A DNA stretch of 64,000 nucleotides from Pseudovirgaria hyperparasitica. Taxonomy: Eukaryota; Ascomycota; Dothideomycetes; Acrospermales; Acrospermaceae. The position numbers were made by a program, and so were the translations under genes. The first letter of the stretch is position 1; each line of letters starts with the position of its first letter. Below are positions 34,310-51,553 of this stretch, piece by piece. The stretch is from the NCBI RefSeq assembly GCF_010093815.1, contig NW_022985564.1, positions 416,590 to 480,589 on the forward strand. Reading direction: 5' to 3'. The notes below the pieces were generated by a model. The model had not been told where the DNA came from and searched no databases. It saw only the letters and a program-made list of their open reading frames with translations.

Positions 34310-35771
34310 CCGACCTCTTCCACGTCGTGCCACACTTCAACACAAAGCCATTCTCGCACATACTGCCATCGCTCGACAAGAACCTCGTCACCTCCTGCGA
34401 TCTCCTTACCCTCGAGGCTCTCGACGTAGCCAAGCGCGCTCAGGTGCCGGTCGCGGAAGTCTGCAAGCTACAAGACGCCTTGCTCGTCGAACTCCATGCT
34501 CAACTCTGCTTCAAACATGGCGATGATGCTCAGCCGGAGGTGGACACGGCGGAAGAGACGCGTCGGGTGAAGCATGAATGGAGCAGCATCAGTACTTTGG
34601 ACGACGGTTTGGATACCTTACTTGGAGGAGGCATACCTGCTGGCTACCTGACAGAGATCACCGGCGAGAGGTGCGCGTTCGCATTCATACGTACATATAC
34701 TCTCCGTTTACATTCTGACACTCCTACAGCGGCGCAGGCAAAACACAGACCCTCCTCACTCTGCTCCTGAGCGCCCAACTCCCTCCGCCTCACGGCCTCT
34801 CACGCTCCAGCATCTACATCTCCACCGAAGCCTCGCTCTCCACCAGTCGCCTCTCCCAACTGCTCAACTCCCATCCGTACTTCAACTCTCTGCCGCCCTC
34901 AGAACGACCGACTCTCTCTCGAATCCTCAGCATCAAGACGCCCGACCTCGAATCTCAAGACCACATCTTGCGCTACCAGCTCCCCGTTGCCATTCAGCGC
35001 CACAACATTGGTCTTGTCGTCCTCGATTCCGTCGCCGCAAACTATCGCGCCGAGTTTGACAAGCCCAGCAATGGGGCTGGTGGTAGTGGTGGCTCGTCCG
35101 CTGCCCACGCAATGGCAACTCGCAGTGCTCAACTGATCCAACTCGGCGCTTTGTTACGCGGCATTGCGCGGCGCGAGAATGTTGCTGTCGTTGTTGCGAA
35201 TCAGGTCGCTGATCGCTTCGACCGCCAGGACCGCGCACCGTCGGGTAATGCGAGCAGGAACACTTCGTACAACAGCCAGGCCAGCATGACCAAGTCTACT
35301 GGAGGTCGTGCAGATGTTGCAGGCCATAATACGCCGCGTGCAGGAACACCGAGAGTAGGAACACCACGGACAGGGACACCAACGCCCATATCCCTCGCAA
35401 CTGCGGATCCCATGTCGCTCGACCACCAGCAGCGCTGGCTGACTGGCTGGGGGGACACTCGCCCGGAGCACCCGGATCATCACCAAGAGGGCCTCAAAAC
35501 GCCCGCCCTAGGTCTCGTGTGGACAAACCAGCTCGCGTGCCGGATCGCGCTGATCAAAGAGCCCGAATTCGCTGCCCCGCCAGACATATTCGCCATGTTG
35601 GCACGGGGGGACCATCTGAATGCGGAAGAGGACGGCGAGAGCGCAGCGACGCGCGAGAGGGAGATTGTGCGCTGGCGGCGGTGGATGAAGGTTGTGTTTG
35701 CGCCGTGGACCGCGCCGACGAGCGGTCGCGGGCTGGAGTTTCGGATTACTGCAGAGGGACTCAAGACTTGA
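34306..35771 (+). CDS. RAD57: RAD57-like recombination protein (RecA/Rad51 paralogue)
   Basis: Exons 34306-34670 and 34730-35771 with a 59-bp intron, 468 residues. Rad57 pairs with Rad55 to help Rad51 form filaments in homologous recombination; it is the XRCC3-side paralogue. The start MTDLFHVVPHF lies in frame with the RecA core. The exon join rebuilds Walker A, GESGAGKTQ at about residues 120-128, so the intron sits inside the P-loop codon run. The Walker B strand is NIGLVVLDSVAANYRAEF, followed by QLIQLGALLRGIARRENVAVVVANQV as in Rad51 paralogues. Between that and ALGLVWTNQLACRIAL lies an insert of ~90 residues with AGTPRVGTPRTGTP-type repeats, likely disordered. The C-terminus, GLEFRITAEGLKT, matches the family. 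Confidence 0.93.
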
Positions 35772-36091
35772 TGGCGGACTTTTGTGGCTGCTATCCGTTG
35801 GACTATCTTGGTTGTGAGAAGTAGCAGTAAATACAACGTTGGAAATACCCCTTTCTTGCGCTCAGTCTTTGCTTAAAAGGCAGTCTCCTGGGAATTAGAG
35901 CTATGCGAGGTGTTCGTAATTTGGTCACTTCAGTTACAATCAGCCAACGTGACAGACTCGTACTCATCAGCATCAACTCCATACTTTCAATCGACCAGAA
36001 CAGTTGAACGAGCACCACACGCACACAAAGTTAAAAACAAGCAATAAATACCAATACCAACTATCCACACCCCACAACATCCCCCAAAGCC
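35772..36091. other. Short intergenic region between convergent genes
   Basis: The 320 bp between the RAD57 stop and the stop of the minus-strand membrane protein. Both 3' UTRs must end or overlap here. No gene or repeat is seen. Confidence 0.6.
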
Positions 36092-38613
36092 CTACAAATA
36101 CAACCTCCCCCTCCGCACCCTCTCCACCCGCTCCTCATCCGCAAACGCAATCTTCCCGACCGCCCTCTCCGGCGCCACATCCCCAATCCGCACCCTCTTC
36201 CGCCCCAGCACCTCCACCATCTGCATCCCATCCAACATCCCGCCCCCCGGCGCCGTGCTCACATACGGCGACTCACGCGCCAACATCGACATGCTATTCA
36301 GCATATCCGGGATCCGGATCCGCGACCGCAAGTACACCATCGCCAGCACGGCCAGCACCAGCACCCCAATCGAGAGCGTGTACAGCGCCAGCCAGCCCCT
36401 ATGCAGGTCGTATATCGGCGGCGAGAAGGTCGTCCACGTGCCTGTTGTGTTGGCGTAGGTAGGCTGGTAGTCGGCGGCGGTAGTGTCTTCAGACGCAGCA
36501 GTAGTATTAATCCCCGACGTCCCCAGCACAATCGCCGTCCCATACGTCAACCGCAGCACCGAATTCACCACCACCGCAAGCCGCGCCTCAAACACCCCCG
36601 CCGGAAGATCCTTGTATTCATCCTTAATCGCCACGCCGCCCACACTCGCATCGATCCCGCCGTTCAGCGGATTCGCTAGATACGACTCCAGCGGCGTCTG
36701 CGTGCCGGCGTGATACGTCGTCAGGATGCGCGGGATGCTGGCGAAGAACTGGATTGCGGCGGTGCCGCTGTTCGCGGGGTCGAATTGGGCGGTGGCGTTG
36801 GAGACGGGGTACTCGGGCGAGTGGCGGGCGCGCTGGGCGCGGCAGGAGAGGTCGCCGGAGGGGGTGCCGCGGGCGCAGGAGACGAGGGCGTCGATGTGCG
36901 TGGTGGTGATGGTGCAGAGGGTGGTGTCGGTGCGGGTGCCGAAGCTGATTGTCGGGAGGGGGTAGAGGCGGGTGGAGAGCAGGGTGAGTTTGATGTTTGA
37001 GGAGCCCGGGTCGGAGGCGGAGCCGAAGGCCTCGGAGGCGTTGTAGGGTTGGCCGTCGAGCCGGTTGCTGTAGTCCGTTTCCCAGGTCGTGGTGTTTTGC
37101 CAGTCCGAGCACTGCGGTTGGTTGTGTCAGTCGTTTACCTACCCCCTATATCCATCCGAGAAAGAGACTCACCGTCAGCCGCGTATACGCCGCCGCGATA
37201 CCAAACGTCAGATTCCCCACCTCGCCCATCGGCACCCCGCGCACTGGGACTCCTACCAGTGACTCATAAACCGGCACCTGATCCGTGGGCACATCCACCC
37301 ACTCGCCCGGCTTCCCGGCATCATACCCAGGCAGCATCTCCAGCAACGGCATCCGGACATTCCCCCAGATATCCGTCCGCGCCGCAGCAAGCACCTTTTC
37401 CACCCCGCCCAGCCTCTCCACCGCCTCGTCAAAGCTCCCGGCTGTTGTCGTGCCATTAACTAACAACGCCGCCGCATTCGGCGCAGAGATCACCGCCCCA
37501 AACGCCATGCGTACCACGCCCCCGGCCGCCCCGTAGAAGCCGCTCGATGCGCTGCCCCAGGTGAGCGTGTCAAGGGGGATGCCGATGGCGCTGGACGGGT
37601 GGTAGGTAAGGGGGTATGAGGCAGTGAGGACGGGGGTGTGCAGGGTGAGGGCACGCAGCACGGCCTGGCCGCCGGCCGGGCTGAGCAGCCAGATTGCGAT
37701 GAGGGCGAGCGGCCAGATGCTGATGTATTGCAGGTCGAAGCAGGTCTTGAGCGTGCTGACGACCGTGTCGCTGGAGGAGAGGAGCTCGAGCATCTGTGGC
37801 GTTGGGTGTTGTTAGTATTGCTTCGGGGTTCATGACAAGCTCCTGGTTGGAGATGATAGGGGTGAGAATGAGGAATGAGGAACGAGGGGAAATAGGATGA
37901 ATAGAGACGGCATCGTACCCGCAGCGTCACACCCCTCTCCGCCGCCCACAGCGCTACACTCTTCAGCATCGGGCCCATCACCGCCGCGAATCCAATCGGC
38001 CACAGCGTCGACGCTACACCCATCGCGAGCACCACTCTGTCTCCGCCCTCGGACCGCTCGCGCCCGCCGAGCCGCCATATAAACCCTGCCAGGACTGCCC
38101 ATCATCATCATTCAGTCAGCGAAAGCCATAGATAGCAAGGTCAAAGTCAAAGCAAAAAAGTGGAGGAAAAAAGGATGATAGGGGGGGTAAGAAGGACAAC
38201 AGGCACGACAGAAACATACCAAGAAACCCAACAGGCACAAGCAGAAGCGCCGCATACGGCGCGCAATCCACGAGACGCGCACGCGCTGTCTTTTCCACGG
38301 TTTGCGGGCGGTCTGGCCATGTTGTTGCGCGGCGGCGGAGCATGTTGGCTACGGTTTGGCGGCGGCGGGGTTTGTCTTTTTTCGTTGTTAGTTGAATACT
38401 TCGTTTCTGTCCTTGTATATCATGGAGGATTCTAGGGTGGGGAAAGAGGAATGCAGTAAACTCACCGGCATATCCATCCGCTGCAGCGTCGGCGTGAGGA
38501 TTATGACTACTACTGTCGCTATGACTGCTGCTGCTGTGCTCTGCGTCTGCTTCTTCCTCCGAGACGGTGGGTTGGGGGGTATCTTTCGTTGGGAGGGGGG
38601 CGAAGGAGGGCAT
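36092..38613 (-). CDS. Multi-pass membrane protein with large glycosylated ectodomain
   Basis: Exons from the start: 38613-38466, 38375-38220, 38085-37919, 37793-37173 and 37111-36092, giving 703 residues. The N-terminus is acidic and serine-rich, followed by a basic patch (DKPRRRQTVANMLRRRAT). Three hydrophobic segments lie at about 86-105 (PYAALLLVPVGFLGFIW), 115-140 and 180-200 (IWPLALIAIWLL). A domain of ~400 residues follows with N-glycosylation sites (NGT, NTT, NAT) and cysteines (TCSDWQNTT, TLCTITTTHIDALVSCARG), so it is probably outside the cell or in a lumen. The last TM is at about 604-625 (ALYTLSIGVLVLAVLAMVYL), followed by a basic cytosolic tail. This pattern is common among uncharacterised Pezizomycotina surface proteins; no function is known to me. 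Introns of 90-134 bp are longer than most here. Confidence 0.87.
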
Positions 38614-40590
38614 TTTGGGGAGTGGTGAGGGTTCGTTCGTGTTGAGTCGAGTGTGTGTGGGTGTGAGTGTTGGTCGACTGAGTGTTTTGGTCCTCCTTGT
38701 CGTCGTCGTTGTTGTCGGCCAGTGAGTCGTTTTACTCGCTAGTTGTTGTCTTATTTGTCTTCCTCGTCTTCCGTCGGGTCGTTCGTCGTGGTTCTTCTCC
38801 TTCGTCAAACAGCGTCAAAACAGTCAATCAGTCCTCAGTGACTCGACGACCAAATCCCAGCACCGCCGTCGTCGTACTGTAAAGCGCGTATACGATGATA
38901 TCTCCTCTCGCACACCAACGATCCAAGTCGTCCTCTTCGTAAACCAACAATCCAGCGTGTCCAGCGCGTCCTTCTACCCAACCAGTCAAGCAGCCCAGTA
39001 TTCCTCCAAAACCAGTTCGCGCCAACTCAGCAGGCAGTCAGGACAACTCTAATCGCGTTCTCCGCAGTTTCCAGCCTTTCCCGTCGTTTCTGGCGTATCT
39101 ATGGTTCAAAAAGGGCGGAAAAGAGCAAATTGAGAAAGGGGTGGGGGCCCGCGTCCTTATTATCACCACGTCCACCACACACATACACGTACCAGTCAAG
39201 TCAATTAGTTAGGTCCGTCAGTCAGTCAGTCAGTCAGTCAGTCAGTCAATAAGGAAGTAAAAGCAACTGCCGAGCCGCAGATATTAGCACCAGAGCCCGG
39301 CCGCCATCCCATTCCGCGCAACGGACTACATGTCCTTCTTCTCAGCCCCCAAAACTACAAGTCACAGACAGCGCAACACACAAAAAAACGCAGCCCCCAA
39401 AACCAAATATCGGAGTTGTACCCCCGAAGCAGCGCTAGACTCGGCCGAAGGGCGCGTCCATCGGACTGAGGCACGGACGGCTGAGAACCGAACATAGCAT
39501 AGCGGGCATATATCATACACAACGCATGGTCAGAAAGGAAAGAAGCAGGTGCATGCATGCATGCATAAGCGCCCCGTGCCTCACACCAGAACCTCCAGCG
39601 AGGACATAGTTTGATGAAACAGCGGGCGGCGCCGCTGAAATAGATACAGTATCAGGCGTGGAATTTTGGGGGCGGAAAAGCATATGCCGGCGACCACTAC
39701 TAGGCTAGGCCAGGACTATAGAATGCCAAGCCCAAGGTTCTAATGTATACAAGGAAGGGCACGTATATAAGTCTACTACTGTACGCATTGTTACGTGTTT
39801 TCTCACGTACGCCACGCGTGAAGTAACATTTATTGCGCGCCGTGCTACGTGTGTATTTTGTGTATTGCGTGTAGAATATGTTAACACAAACCTAGTCTAA
39901 TCGCGCCCCGTTCAAAAAAGAAAAAGGAAAAGCGCGCGTGTATCGAATCAAGAGTTTTCTCAAAGAAAGTATATAAAAGCTTAAGCCTACGCCGTGGAAA
40001 ACAGACGAGAGTAGTCTAGATCAGATAGAAAGCACAGGGATAGAATCGAGTGAATAATATTAAATAAAGACATCAAGTCATCAAGAAACCAAAGAAGAAA
40101 ACAAGACTTATATATATACATTAATTAGTACACTCCAAAAAAAAAATCATGACTAGAAACAAAAATAGAACGGGATAGAAATTAAGAACCAGGATAGAAC
40201 CAGAACAGATATAGAACGAAAACAAAAGTATAAGAGTCTTGTTTACCAGATATAAAGCTTACTATTACTATACCATCTACTATATTCTCCTCCCTCAGCT
40301 ACAAATCAATTTACTACCCACCTTACCTTACCCACATACCCCCAATACCCCCAATACCCAACAACGCAATGACAATACACCTGAGAAATTCCACCCCTCT
40401 AACCCCCCGTTTGTCCTGTTATGCACTGGTATAGCATGGCACGGTATACATCAAAACACACTCTAACACACGTGGACGGACGGACGGAGAGTGAGGGTTT
40501 CTACATCACGTCGTGTCTGCTTGTTTACTCACCTACTCCCTTCCTTACTTCCCTACAGAATAGCAGCGGCAGCACAGATAGACTAGACAG

Positions 40591-40592
<2 letters not shown>

Positions 40593-40630
<38 letters not shown>
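40593..40630. repeat. (CT)n microsatellite
   Basis: About 19 perfect CT units, followed 22 bases later by an array of 9-bp ACAGACAAC units (40653-40700). Confidence 0.95.
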
Positions 40631-40632
<2 letters not shown>

Positions 40633-40652
40633 ACAACACCTTATATAGAGGA

Positions 40653-40700
40653 CACAGACAACACAGACAACACAGACAACACAGACAACACAGACAACAC
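40653..40700. repeat. ACAGACAAC 9-bp tandem array
   Basis: Five to six head-to-tail copies of a 9-bp unit, essentially perfect. Confidence 0.93.
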
Positions 40701-40996
40701 AAAAGTTTTAACAAATCATCTTCCTTTCTATTTCTAGATCCTTTTTTTTCTTCTTCTTCTTTCGAAGAAAAAAAAAAAGAGCTTAACCTATGTAGTAGGT
40801 ACTAGGTAGTAAGGGTGTTGGGGGAGCAGGTGAAGTCAGAGCTTGTGCATGTCCCTGAAGAAACGGGACACTCTGAACTTCCTATATATATAAACCAAAA
40901 AACCTTGTGTGTGGTAAAGACACTGTATAACCTGCTTATTTTCTTTTTCGGGTTGATTTTTTTTGGTTTGCCTTTTTTTCCTTTCCATCCCTCCTT

Positions 40997-41075
40997 CTCT
41001 TCCCTTCCTTTCCCTGCTTCCATGCCGCTCTCTTCCATGTCGCTCTCTTCCCTTCCTTTCCCTGCTTCCATGCCG
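40997..41075. repeat. 48-bp direct duplication near KDM4 3' end
   Basis: A ~31-bp pyrimidine-rich segment ending in CTGCTTCCATGCCG occurs at about 40997 and again 48 bp later. A partial variant (CTCTTCCATGTCG) lies between the copies. Confidence 0.85.
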
Positions 41076-41107
41076 CCGTCCTCAAGTACCACCATCCCCC
41101 ATCATCC

Positions 41108-45625
<4,518 letters not shown>

Positions 45626-47921
45626 ACTGAACAATCTGCCAGCTTCTGCGCGCAGCTGACGTGCGTTATCGCGAATTTATCCCGTCGTGCTGGGAGGGTG
45701 GGAAGTGGGAGGCTGAGGGGACGACTCCCCGGAGGAACAGGCGGAAGGGTTGCGCCAGTATCGGGCAGACGGGGGGCCCAAATGAGTGTGGTCAGTGGGA
45801 ATCAAGGAGGAGGGATAGCTATCGCATGAGTGCTCAGAGACCATACGAGCGTCGTTGAGGGCGGAATGGGTAGATGTTGAAGACAAGAAGAGTGGTGCAA
45901 GTCGTTGGGAGGAAACACTGAGTGAATGCGAGTGTGAAGTCCCCTAACGAACCGTTGGCGTTTGAGCCTGAAGAGTCGCAGCCTGAGGTGTGAGCCAGAG
46001 AATAGTCGTGCTAGGCCTAATCGAGACTGTCTAATCATATCAGCCTATCAGAGACGAGCACTAGTCTGGAAAATGACGAGCCGACGTGGAGTAAGTACCT
46101 TAGTAGTGCTTCTCTGCGGCAATTGATGCTTGATTATCGTACAATGGATGGATGAATGAATGAATGAATGAATGAATAACGGATGATAACAGCATGTGAA
46201 TGAAAACCGGATGAACAGCTTCATTATCCCGCGTCATGAACAAGCATCGATGCATCCGTGAAGGCCAGTCAGGGCATATAGCCCTTCACCGGCCGAGCTC
46301 GCTTTCACCAGTATACGATGTATCATGTATCCATCTAATGAATGAATGCCCATTGTTATCCTATCCCTTGTACTGTACCTAGGTACCTACCTACACTCGC
46401 ACAAAGCCGCTACAAAGCGAGCCCTATACATACATACCCCTTTCCTTTCCTTATACACGCACACAATGCAGCATTCAGTCAACCTAGCACCACCATACAC
46501 ACATCGCTCAACCCACGAGCACACCCAGCCCAACCAATCCCACAATCTCACTAATCCATCCTAACCGCCCGCGCATATCTTACCTCCAAAAACCCTCCGC
46601 CGCCCCTCATCCATTTCCCCCTCTTCTCCACACACACACTCACATACACTCTCGCATCGTCACAGTAGCGGTGTGTACAAATCACACCATTCCCGCACCA
46701 TCATCGTCCCCCCTCGAATCTTCATGACATGCAGCTACTCCATCTCCCTTCCATCCTTCCATCAGCCTAGACCCTTCTTTTCCACCCTTCCAATCAATCC
46801 CCCTTTCCCTTTCCCTGTTCTAAATAATTAGTCCGGCGTACCGCGTACCTGCGAACTCGTGGGAGAGCGTGCAGCTGCTTAGGTAAGCGAGCAAGTTAGG
46901 TAGCCTCAGAGGTAGGTAGGTAGGTAGTAGTTAGGTGGAGTAATAGCGAATAGACCGCGCCCATCCATCCATTCATCCATCCATCCAATCATCAGAAGCA
47001 CTCACTATGTGAGCCCAAAAAATGGAGCGCGGCCGCAATCTGTCTACACGGCATGCCCCGCTCCAAAAAATGCCGCCGCAACGATACAAATCCTATCTGT
47101 TGGCATGTTGAGACATTAGTTCGTAGACTTCTAGAGGAGGCTCAGCAGTGCTTTCAGCCTTACCCGCCGCTCAGGGACTTTCCCGCTCGTCGCGTCACCT
47201 AGACGAGGCATGGCATGACATACTTGTGTGAGACATGGCTGCTGGGCAGGGCAATGGGAGAACGGAGATCGAGTTAATTACTGCCGAGATGATAAATGTA
47301 GGCGTAGGTGCAGATAAAATGCCTAGATCGAGGGGCTGCCATCCATCAGGATTCCTCCAATTACCCCACGATGACCTACCTGCACACGCAAAGGCAAGAC
47401 ACAGTTCGGCGGCGGACCCTGTGGCAGATCAGCGATCTACAATCTATTGTACACAACCCGCAGCCTGGCTCCTGAGTCAGTCAGGCAACTCATGTTACTT
47501 CTTCACGTTCGGCTACACAGACGACATGGCCTGCTTGGCCTTCATTGCTTAATTCCCGTCCAGCTCCCCCATCTTGACATCGTACATACATGCTTCTCTA
47601 CCCACTACTATTCATTTGCTTTTTTGAGAACCAAACATTCATCTCCCGATCCGGACCAGATCCAGTCGTATTACTAATCAGCTCAGACACCAGTGCTCCG
47701 AACGCGTGCTATGCAACCTTGCAAATTCTTCTTTTTATTGGTCAAAGGACCGACCGTAGAAGCCTTTCGCCGAAATGCCCAAGACATGATTGTATTTAAC
47801 AGAGAGCCCTAGAGCTCCATCACTTTTGTCTCGTCTACCAACATCTGGCAAACAAGGAGTTTAGATAATCGAGAATGCGATGCGCCCAGGAAATTTCTGT
47901 GTGAAGTCGTTGTTGATCAAC
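45626..47921. other. Large intergenic region upstream of the KDM4 gene
   Basis: The 2.3 kb between the KDM4 start and the YAG7 stop (both minus) should be mainly KDM4 promoter and 5' UTR. TGAA units (46147-46178), GTAG units (46911-46930) and CATC/CATT units (about 46961-46990) occur. Pyrimidine-rich sequence at 46430-46830 yields long but meaningless frames. Confidence 0.55.
46147..46178. repeat. (TGAA)n microsatellite
   Basis: About seven GAAT/TGAA tetramer units in tandem, upstream of the KDM4 gene. Confidence 0.93.
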
Positions 47922-49468
47922 TTAGGATGAAGGTGGTGGCGGTCCATCTCCACGAGGACGACCCCGGAATCCGCGTCCACGACCTCGCCCGTCTCCACGA
48001 TGGCCTCTTCCACGCTCACCGCCACGACCACCGCGGCCACGGAATGGTCCACGGCCATCACCTCTTGCACGGCCTCCTCGCTGGTGGGTAACCTCATGGA
48101 ACCCGTCACCACTGGCGGCGGCAGCTGGCGCAGGCGTGCTTATTTCAGTGGGAGTATCATCGGCCCAGCTCTGGGTGCTGGTAGCTGGGGCTGGAGTGGA
48201 GCCGGTATCAGTCTCTGCGAGGTCGCGCGGAACCATTTCAAAAGACTCAGTCAGAGGGTCCTCGGTGGACTTGACAGTCTGATCCCATTGCTCTTGTCCT
48301 GCGGCATTCGCGGCTTCTGAGCCAATTCCGCTGGCCGCAGGAACCTGGACAGTCTCTGCTGCTTCAGAGGAACCAATCATGGCAGACGGGTTGGATTGAA
48401 GCTCAGTCAAGCTAGCGTTGGCAATAGTCGGGTCGGTCGAGGTAGCTGGAGTGGTAGTGCCATCGTCAACAAGAGAACCCTGAGCGGATCCCTGGAGAAG
48501 CTCTTCAGCAGGACCGCCGGCTAGAGAGGCTTCGCGGACTTGCGAGACTAAACCGCGAGTTAACATCAATTCATTCAGATCAATCGGGATGACTTACAGG
48601 TTACACCGGTTGGCGCGCCTTCGATGTTGTTGACGATATCTTCAGAACCCTCAACGAGCTTCTCGATAGCTTCAACCGCCTGAGCATCACCACCGTAAAC
48701 TAGAAGAAGCACACCCTCAAAGGCCTGTCTCTCCTCAGTGTCTGCCTCTTCGATCTGACGCTTCGCAGCAGCAGTGTGCAGAAATTTCGACAGTGTGAGA
48801 TACTGAAGCTTGTGCTGCTTTTGCTCTTTCGCCGCGGCCTCGGCATTGATAGTGTCTCGAAGGGTCTCTAGCTCCTGCTTGTGCGCGGATTGCAAGAGCT
48901 CTCGCTCTGCACTAAGCTTGCTCTGTAAGTCTTGCTCAACCTTCTTGTACTGGATCAATTGCTCCTCCAGCTGTACCAGCTGTGCCTGAAGGCCTGGTTT
49001 CTTCAAAGCCTGAGCCTTCTGGTCTGGGTTGATCTTCTTTGCGAGTACAAGGTCATCGAGTGATAAGTCAGGATTCTCCGAGATGATGGTGTCGACCTTT
49101 TGCATAAGGTTCTAGATGGTTGTTAGCTAAAATGGTCTCTACCCCGAGACATCATTACTGACCAGCTTCTTGTTAATGTTGCGAATGTTCCTGTCATGAA
49201 GGTGAGTAGCTGTTCGATGGTAGAAAGTAGCAAGAGTGTAGCAAAGCTACGTCACAACATACTTCTGAATCTCTCTAGTATAGGCATTCTCGCCGCTCGT
49301 CTCGATGCCATTGACCTTGGCTTCCTCAGTTGGCACCTCGGACGTAGGCGTACCTGGAGCCTTGGACGCAGAACCTTGAGCAGCAGCCAACTCAGCCTTG
49401 GCCTTCTTTTTGCGAGCGCTCTTCGACTCGGTGGGTGGAGGAGGGTTAGCTACGACGTCGGACGACAT
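47922..49468 (-). CDS. YAG7-like protein with C-terminal RGG tail
   Basis: Exons from the start: 49468-49263, 49190-49163 (28 bp), 49111-48598 and 48547-47922, giving 457 residues. Joining yields YTREIQKNIRNINKKLNLMQ, which runs through the tiny second exon and supports the model. The N-terminus is Lys-rich (ESKSARKKKAKAEL). A charged helical region around residues 70-240 (LVQLEEQLIQYKKVEQDLQS; LSKFLHTAAAKRQIEEADTE) matches the YAG7 dimerisation family known from yeast, a little-studied factor. The middle is disordered and rich in A/T/S/E. The end is a strong RGG/GRG region (RGPFRGRGGRGGERGRGHRG), expected to bind RNA and be arginine-methylated. A cytoplasmic mRNA- or ribosome-linked role is inference. 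Confidence 0.85.
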
Positions 49469-50439
49469 GGTGTTGAGCTGTAGTGTGAATGTTTGAGATG
49501 ATGTATGCTTGACAAGTAGATATCTAGATGGAATGTGGAAGTTTGCGGGGAAGGTTGTTGTGGGCGCAGTGTGTAACAGCTAAAATGTTCTTTGAGCTTT
49601 GGATGGCCACTGAAGCCCGTAGAACACGCGAGCTCGGAGCCTTGCAGCCTAATTTCCGCTCGACTATGCCAAGTCCTCACGCGCCATGTCACGCACTAGG
49701 CCTGATTTGGTGCTGTGAACTTGCGCTGGCCGCTCTTGATTGGCCCGTTCCTGTGTAAACACGAGAGCACAAGTGTACCACAATCGCCAAACCTAATTCG
49801 GGCATGTCTGGTCAGTATACGGAGGTGGTCTGATGAGGATTTTCTTTCAGCTTCAATCTTATACATAACAGGCATGGATCCACGGCCCAACCTTGGAACA
49901 ATTCTAAATGGCATGCCAGGTACTAGTGTTGAGTCCCGACAAAGTCCAGCTGGCATCCCTTGGTTTTAAGCTTCCAAACGTTCGATCATTTATATGGTAT
50001 CATGTACATCTCAAAGAAGAAGTATCCAGCGACATTACACGTGCGCTAAGTGCTTACACTTAATCAAGACGGGCTAATGAGACCTCTCAAGAGTGCGGAC
50101 GAATGTTGGCGCACGAAATTTTCCGACTCGTGATAGACAGCTAAAGTCTCCTGTCAAAGATACACTCGGATCGACCATGCGTCGCAATTAGACCGAATTC
50201 TTTGTCCATAGAATGAGAACCAAACATAACTGCATCATATAACGCCTTTTCCAACAAGAGTGCTGCTCTAAAGATCACTCGCGTAGCTTAGGCGTACTCA
50301 TGGTATATAAAGAAGCCATATCCAAGTCTCCCCAAGACAGACTCTCAAAACACCTGAGCCCATCCATAAATCACCCCAGCCTCATCTCGAGTCCCAAGAG
50401 CCCAACGTGTCCTCCTCACAAAACAAACTCCCCAGCACA
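49469..50439. other. Divergent intergenic region
   Basis: The 971 bp between YAG7 (minus) and the MDR reductase (plus) should carry both promoters. An inverted CCAAT motif (ATTGG near 49738) lies upstream of YAG7. No gene is seen. Confidence 0.55.
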
Positions 50440-51553
50440 ATGCAAGCCTGGCAATTCACTCGCACCGGCCCAGCACGCGCCATTCTCTCGCTCCAATCCA
50501 TCCCCGTTCCACCACGCCCCATAGACAACGAGGTCCTCATCCGTATCACCCACAGCTCGCTCAACGGTGGCAGCAACCTCCTCTTGACCCTGATTCCAAT
50601 GTTATTCCGCAGCCCGCCCTGCACGCCTGGCATCGAGTTCTCGGGCGTCGTTGAATCTGTTGGCCCGTCGTACTCGAAGACGAATCTGCTGCCTGGCACG
50701 CGTGTCTTTGGCACGCTCGATAAGCGTGCTCATGTTAGGGGTAAGGGCGCGTTGGCGGAGTGGCTGCTGGTGAAGGAGGGTGAGGTTGTGATGGTTGCGG
50801 TTCCAGAGGGCGTGGAGCTTTCGCAGGCTGCTGCTATGTCTGCGAGTGGGTCCACGGCTGTGTCGATGTGTTTGAGGGCTGGGTTGAAGGGAGGCGAGCG
50901 AGTGCTGGTGAATGGAGCGAGCGGTGGGGTGGGCAGTTTGCTGGTGCAGATTTTGAGGAACTTGGGTGTGCGGGAGATTGTGGCTGTTTGCTCGGGAAAG
51001 AATGCAGACTTTGTGAAGAGGCTTGGTGCTGATGAGGTACGTGACGAGGAGGTTAATTTCAGTATTTGCTCTGATCAGCACAGGTCTTGGACTACAACGT
51101 CGCGCCTGTTGAGCAGCAACTGATCGACAAGTTCTCTGCGAGACCGTTCGACGTCATTATGGACACTGTAGGCATACAGTCGATCTTCACAGACAGCCCA
51201 CACTATCTCAAGAATACCGGCGTCTTCGTCAATGTCGGGGCGATGGCCAACGGTCCGTGGCTGGGGTTCTGGTATTGGTTTCTCAATTCCAACCTTCCTC
51301 TTCTGTTGGGCGGCATACCCAGGAAGTACATCATGTTCAGCAACAACATTGACGAAGAGCAGCTAGGCATGCTCGCACACTGGGCTGGCGAAGGTAAGCT
51401 TGTTGTACCAGTTGACCAGACGTTCGAGTTGGACAGGGCACTTGATGTAAGAAGCTCCATATACTATGAGGCGGTGATATCTGACTCTTCGAACAGGCGT
51501 ATGATTTAGTAGAGAGCGGCAGAGTACGAGGGAAAATCGTCATCAACGTCTAG
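50440..51553 (+). CDS. Medium-chain dehydrogenase/reductase (quinone-reductase-like)
   Basis: Exons 50440-51036, 51084-51446 and 51497-51553 (introns 47 and 50 bp), 338 residues. I took the ATG at 50440 (MQAWQFTRTGPARAILSL), the normal start of the GroES-like domain; upstream codons in frame lack an ATG. The cofactor-binding Rossmann motif is NGASGGVGS at about 158-166, typical of NADPH-dependent, zinc-free quinone or enone reductases. CTPGIEFSGVVESVG lies before it and DVIMDTVG after it. The C-terminus, AYDLVESGRVRGKIVINV, made by the last exon, is the usual family ending. FWYWFLNSNLPLLLGGIP suggests an apolar surface, as in reductases tied to membranes or to secondary metabolism. The substrate is unknown; no biosynthetic genes adjoin. 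Confidence 0.9.

Larger units (their letters stand above)
38614..41107. other. Large intergenic region, simple-repeat rich
   Basis: This 2.5 kb separates two minus-strand genes and contains the promoter of the membrane protein and the 3' UTR of the KDM4 gene. It has CAGT units (39217-39247), a CT tract (40593-40630), 9-bp ACAGACAAC units (40653-40700) and a 48-bp direct duplication near 40997-41075. The strip around 39900-40250 is A-rich. No supported CDS. Confidence 0.55.
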
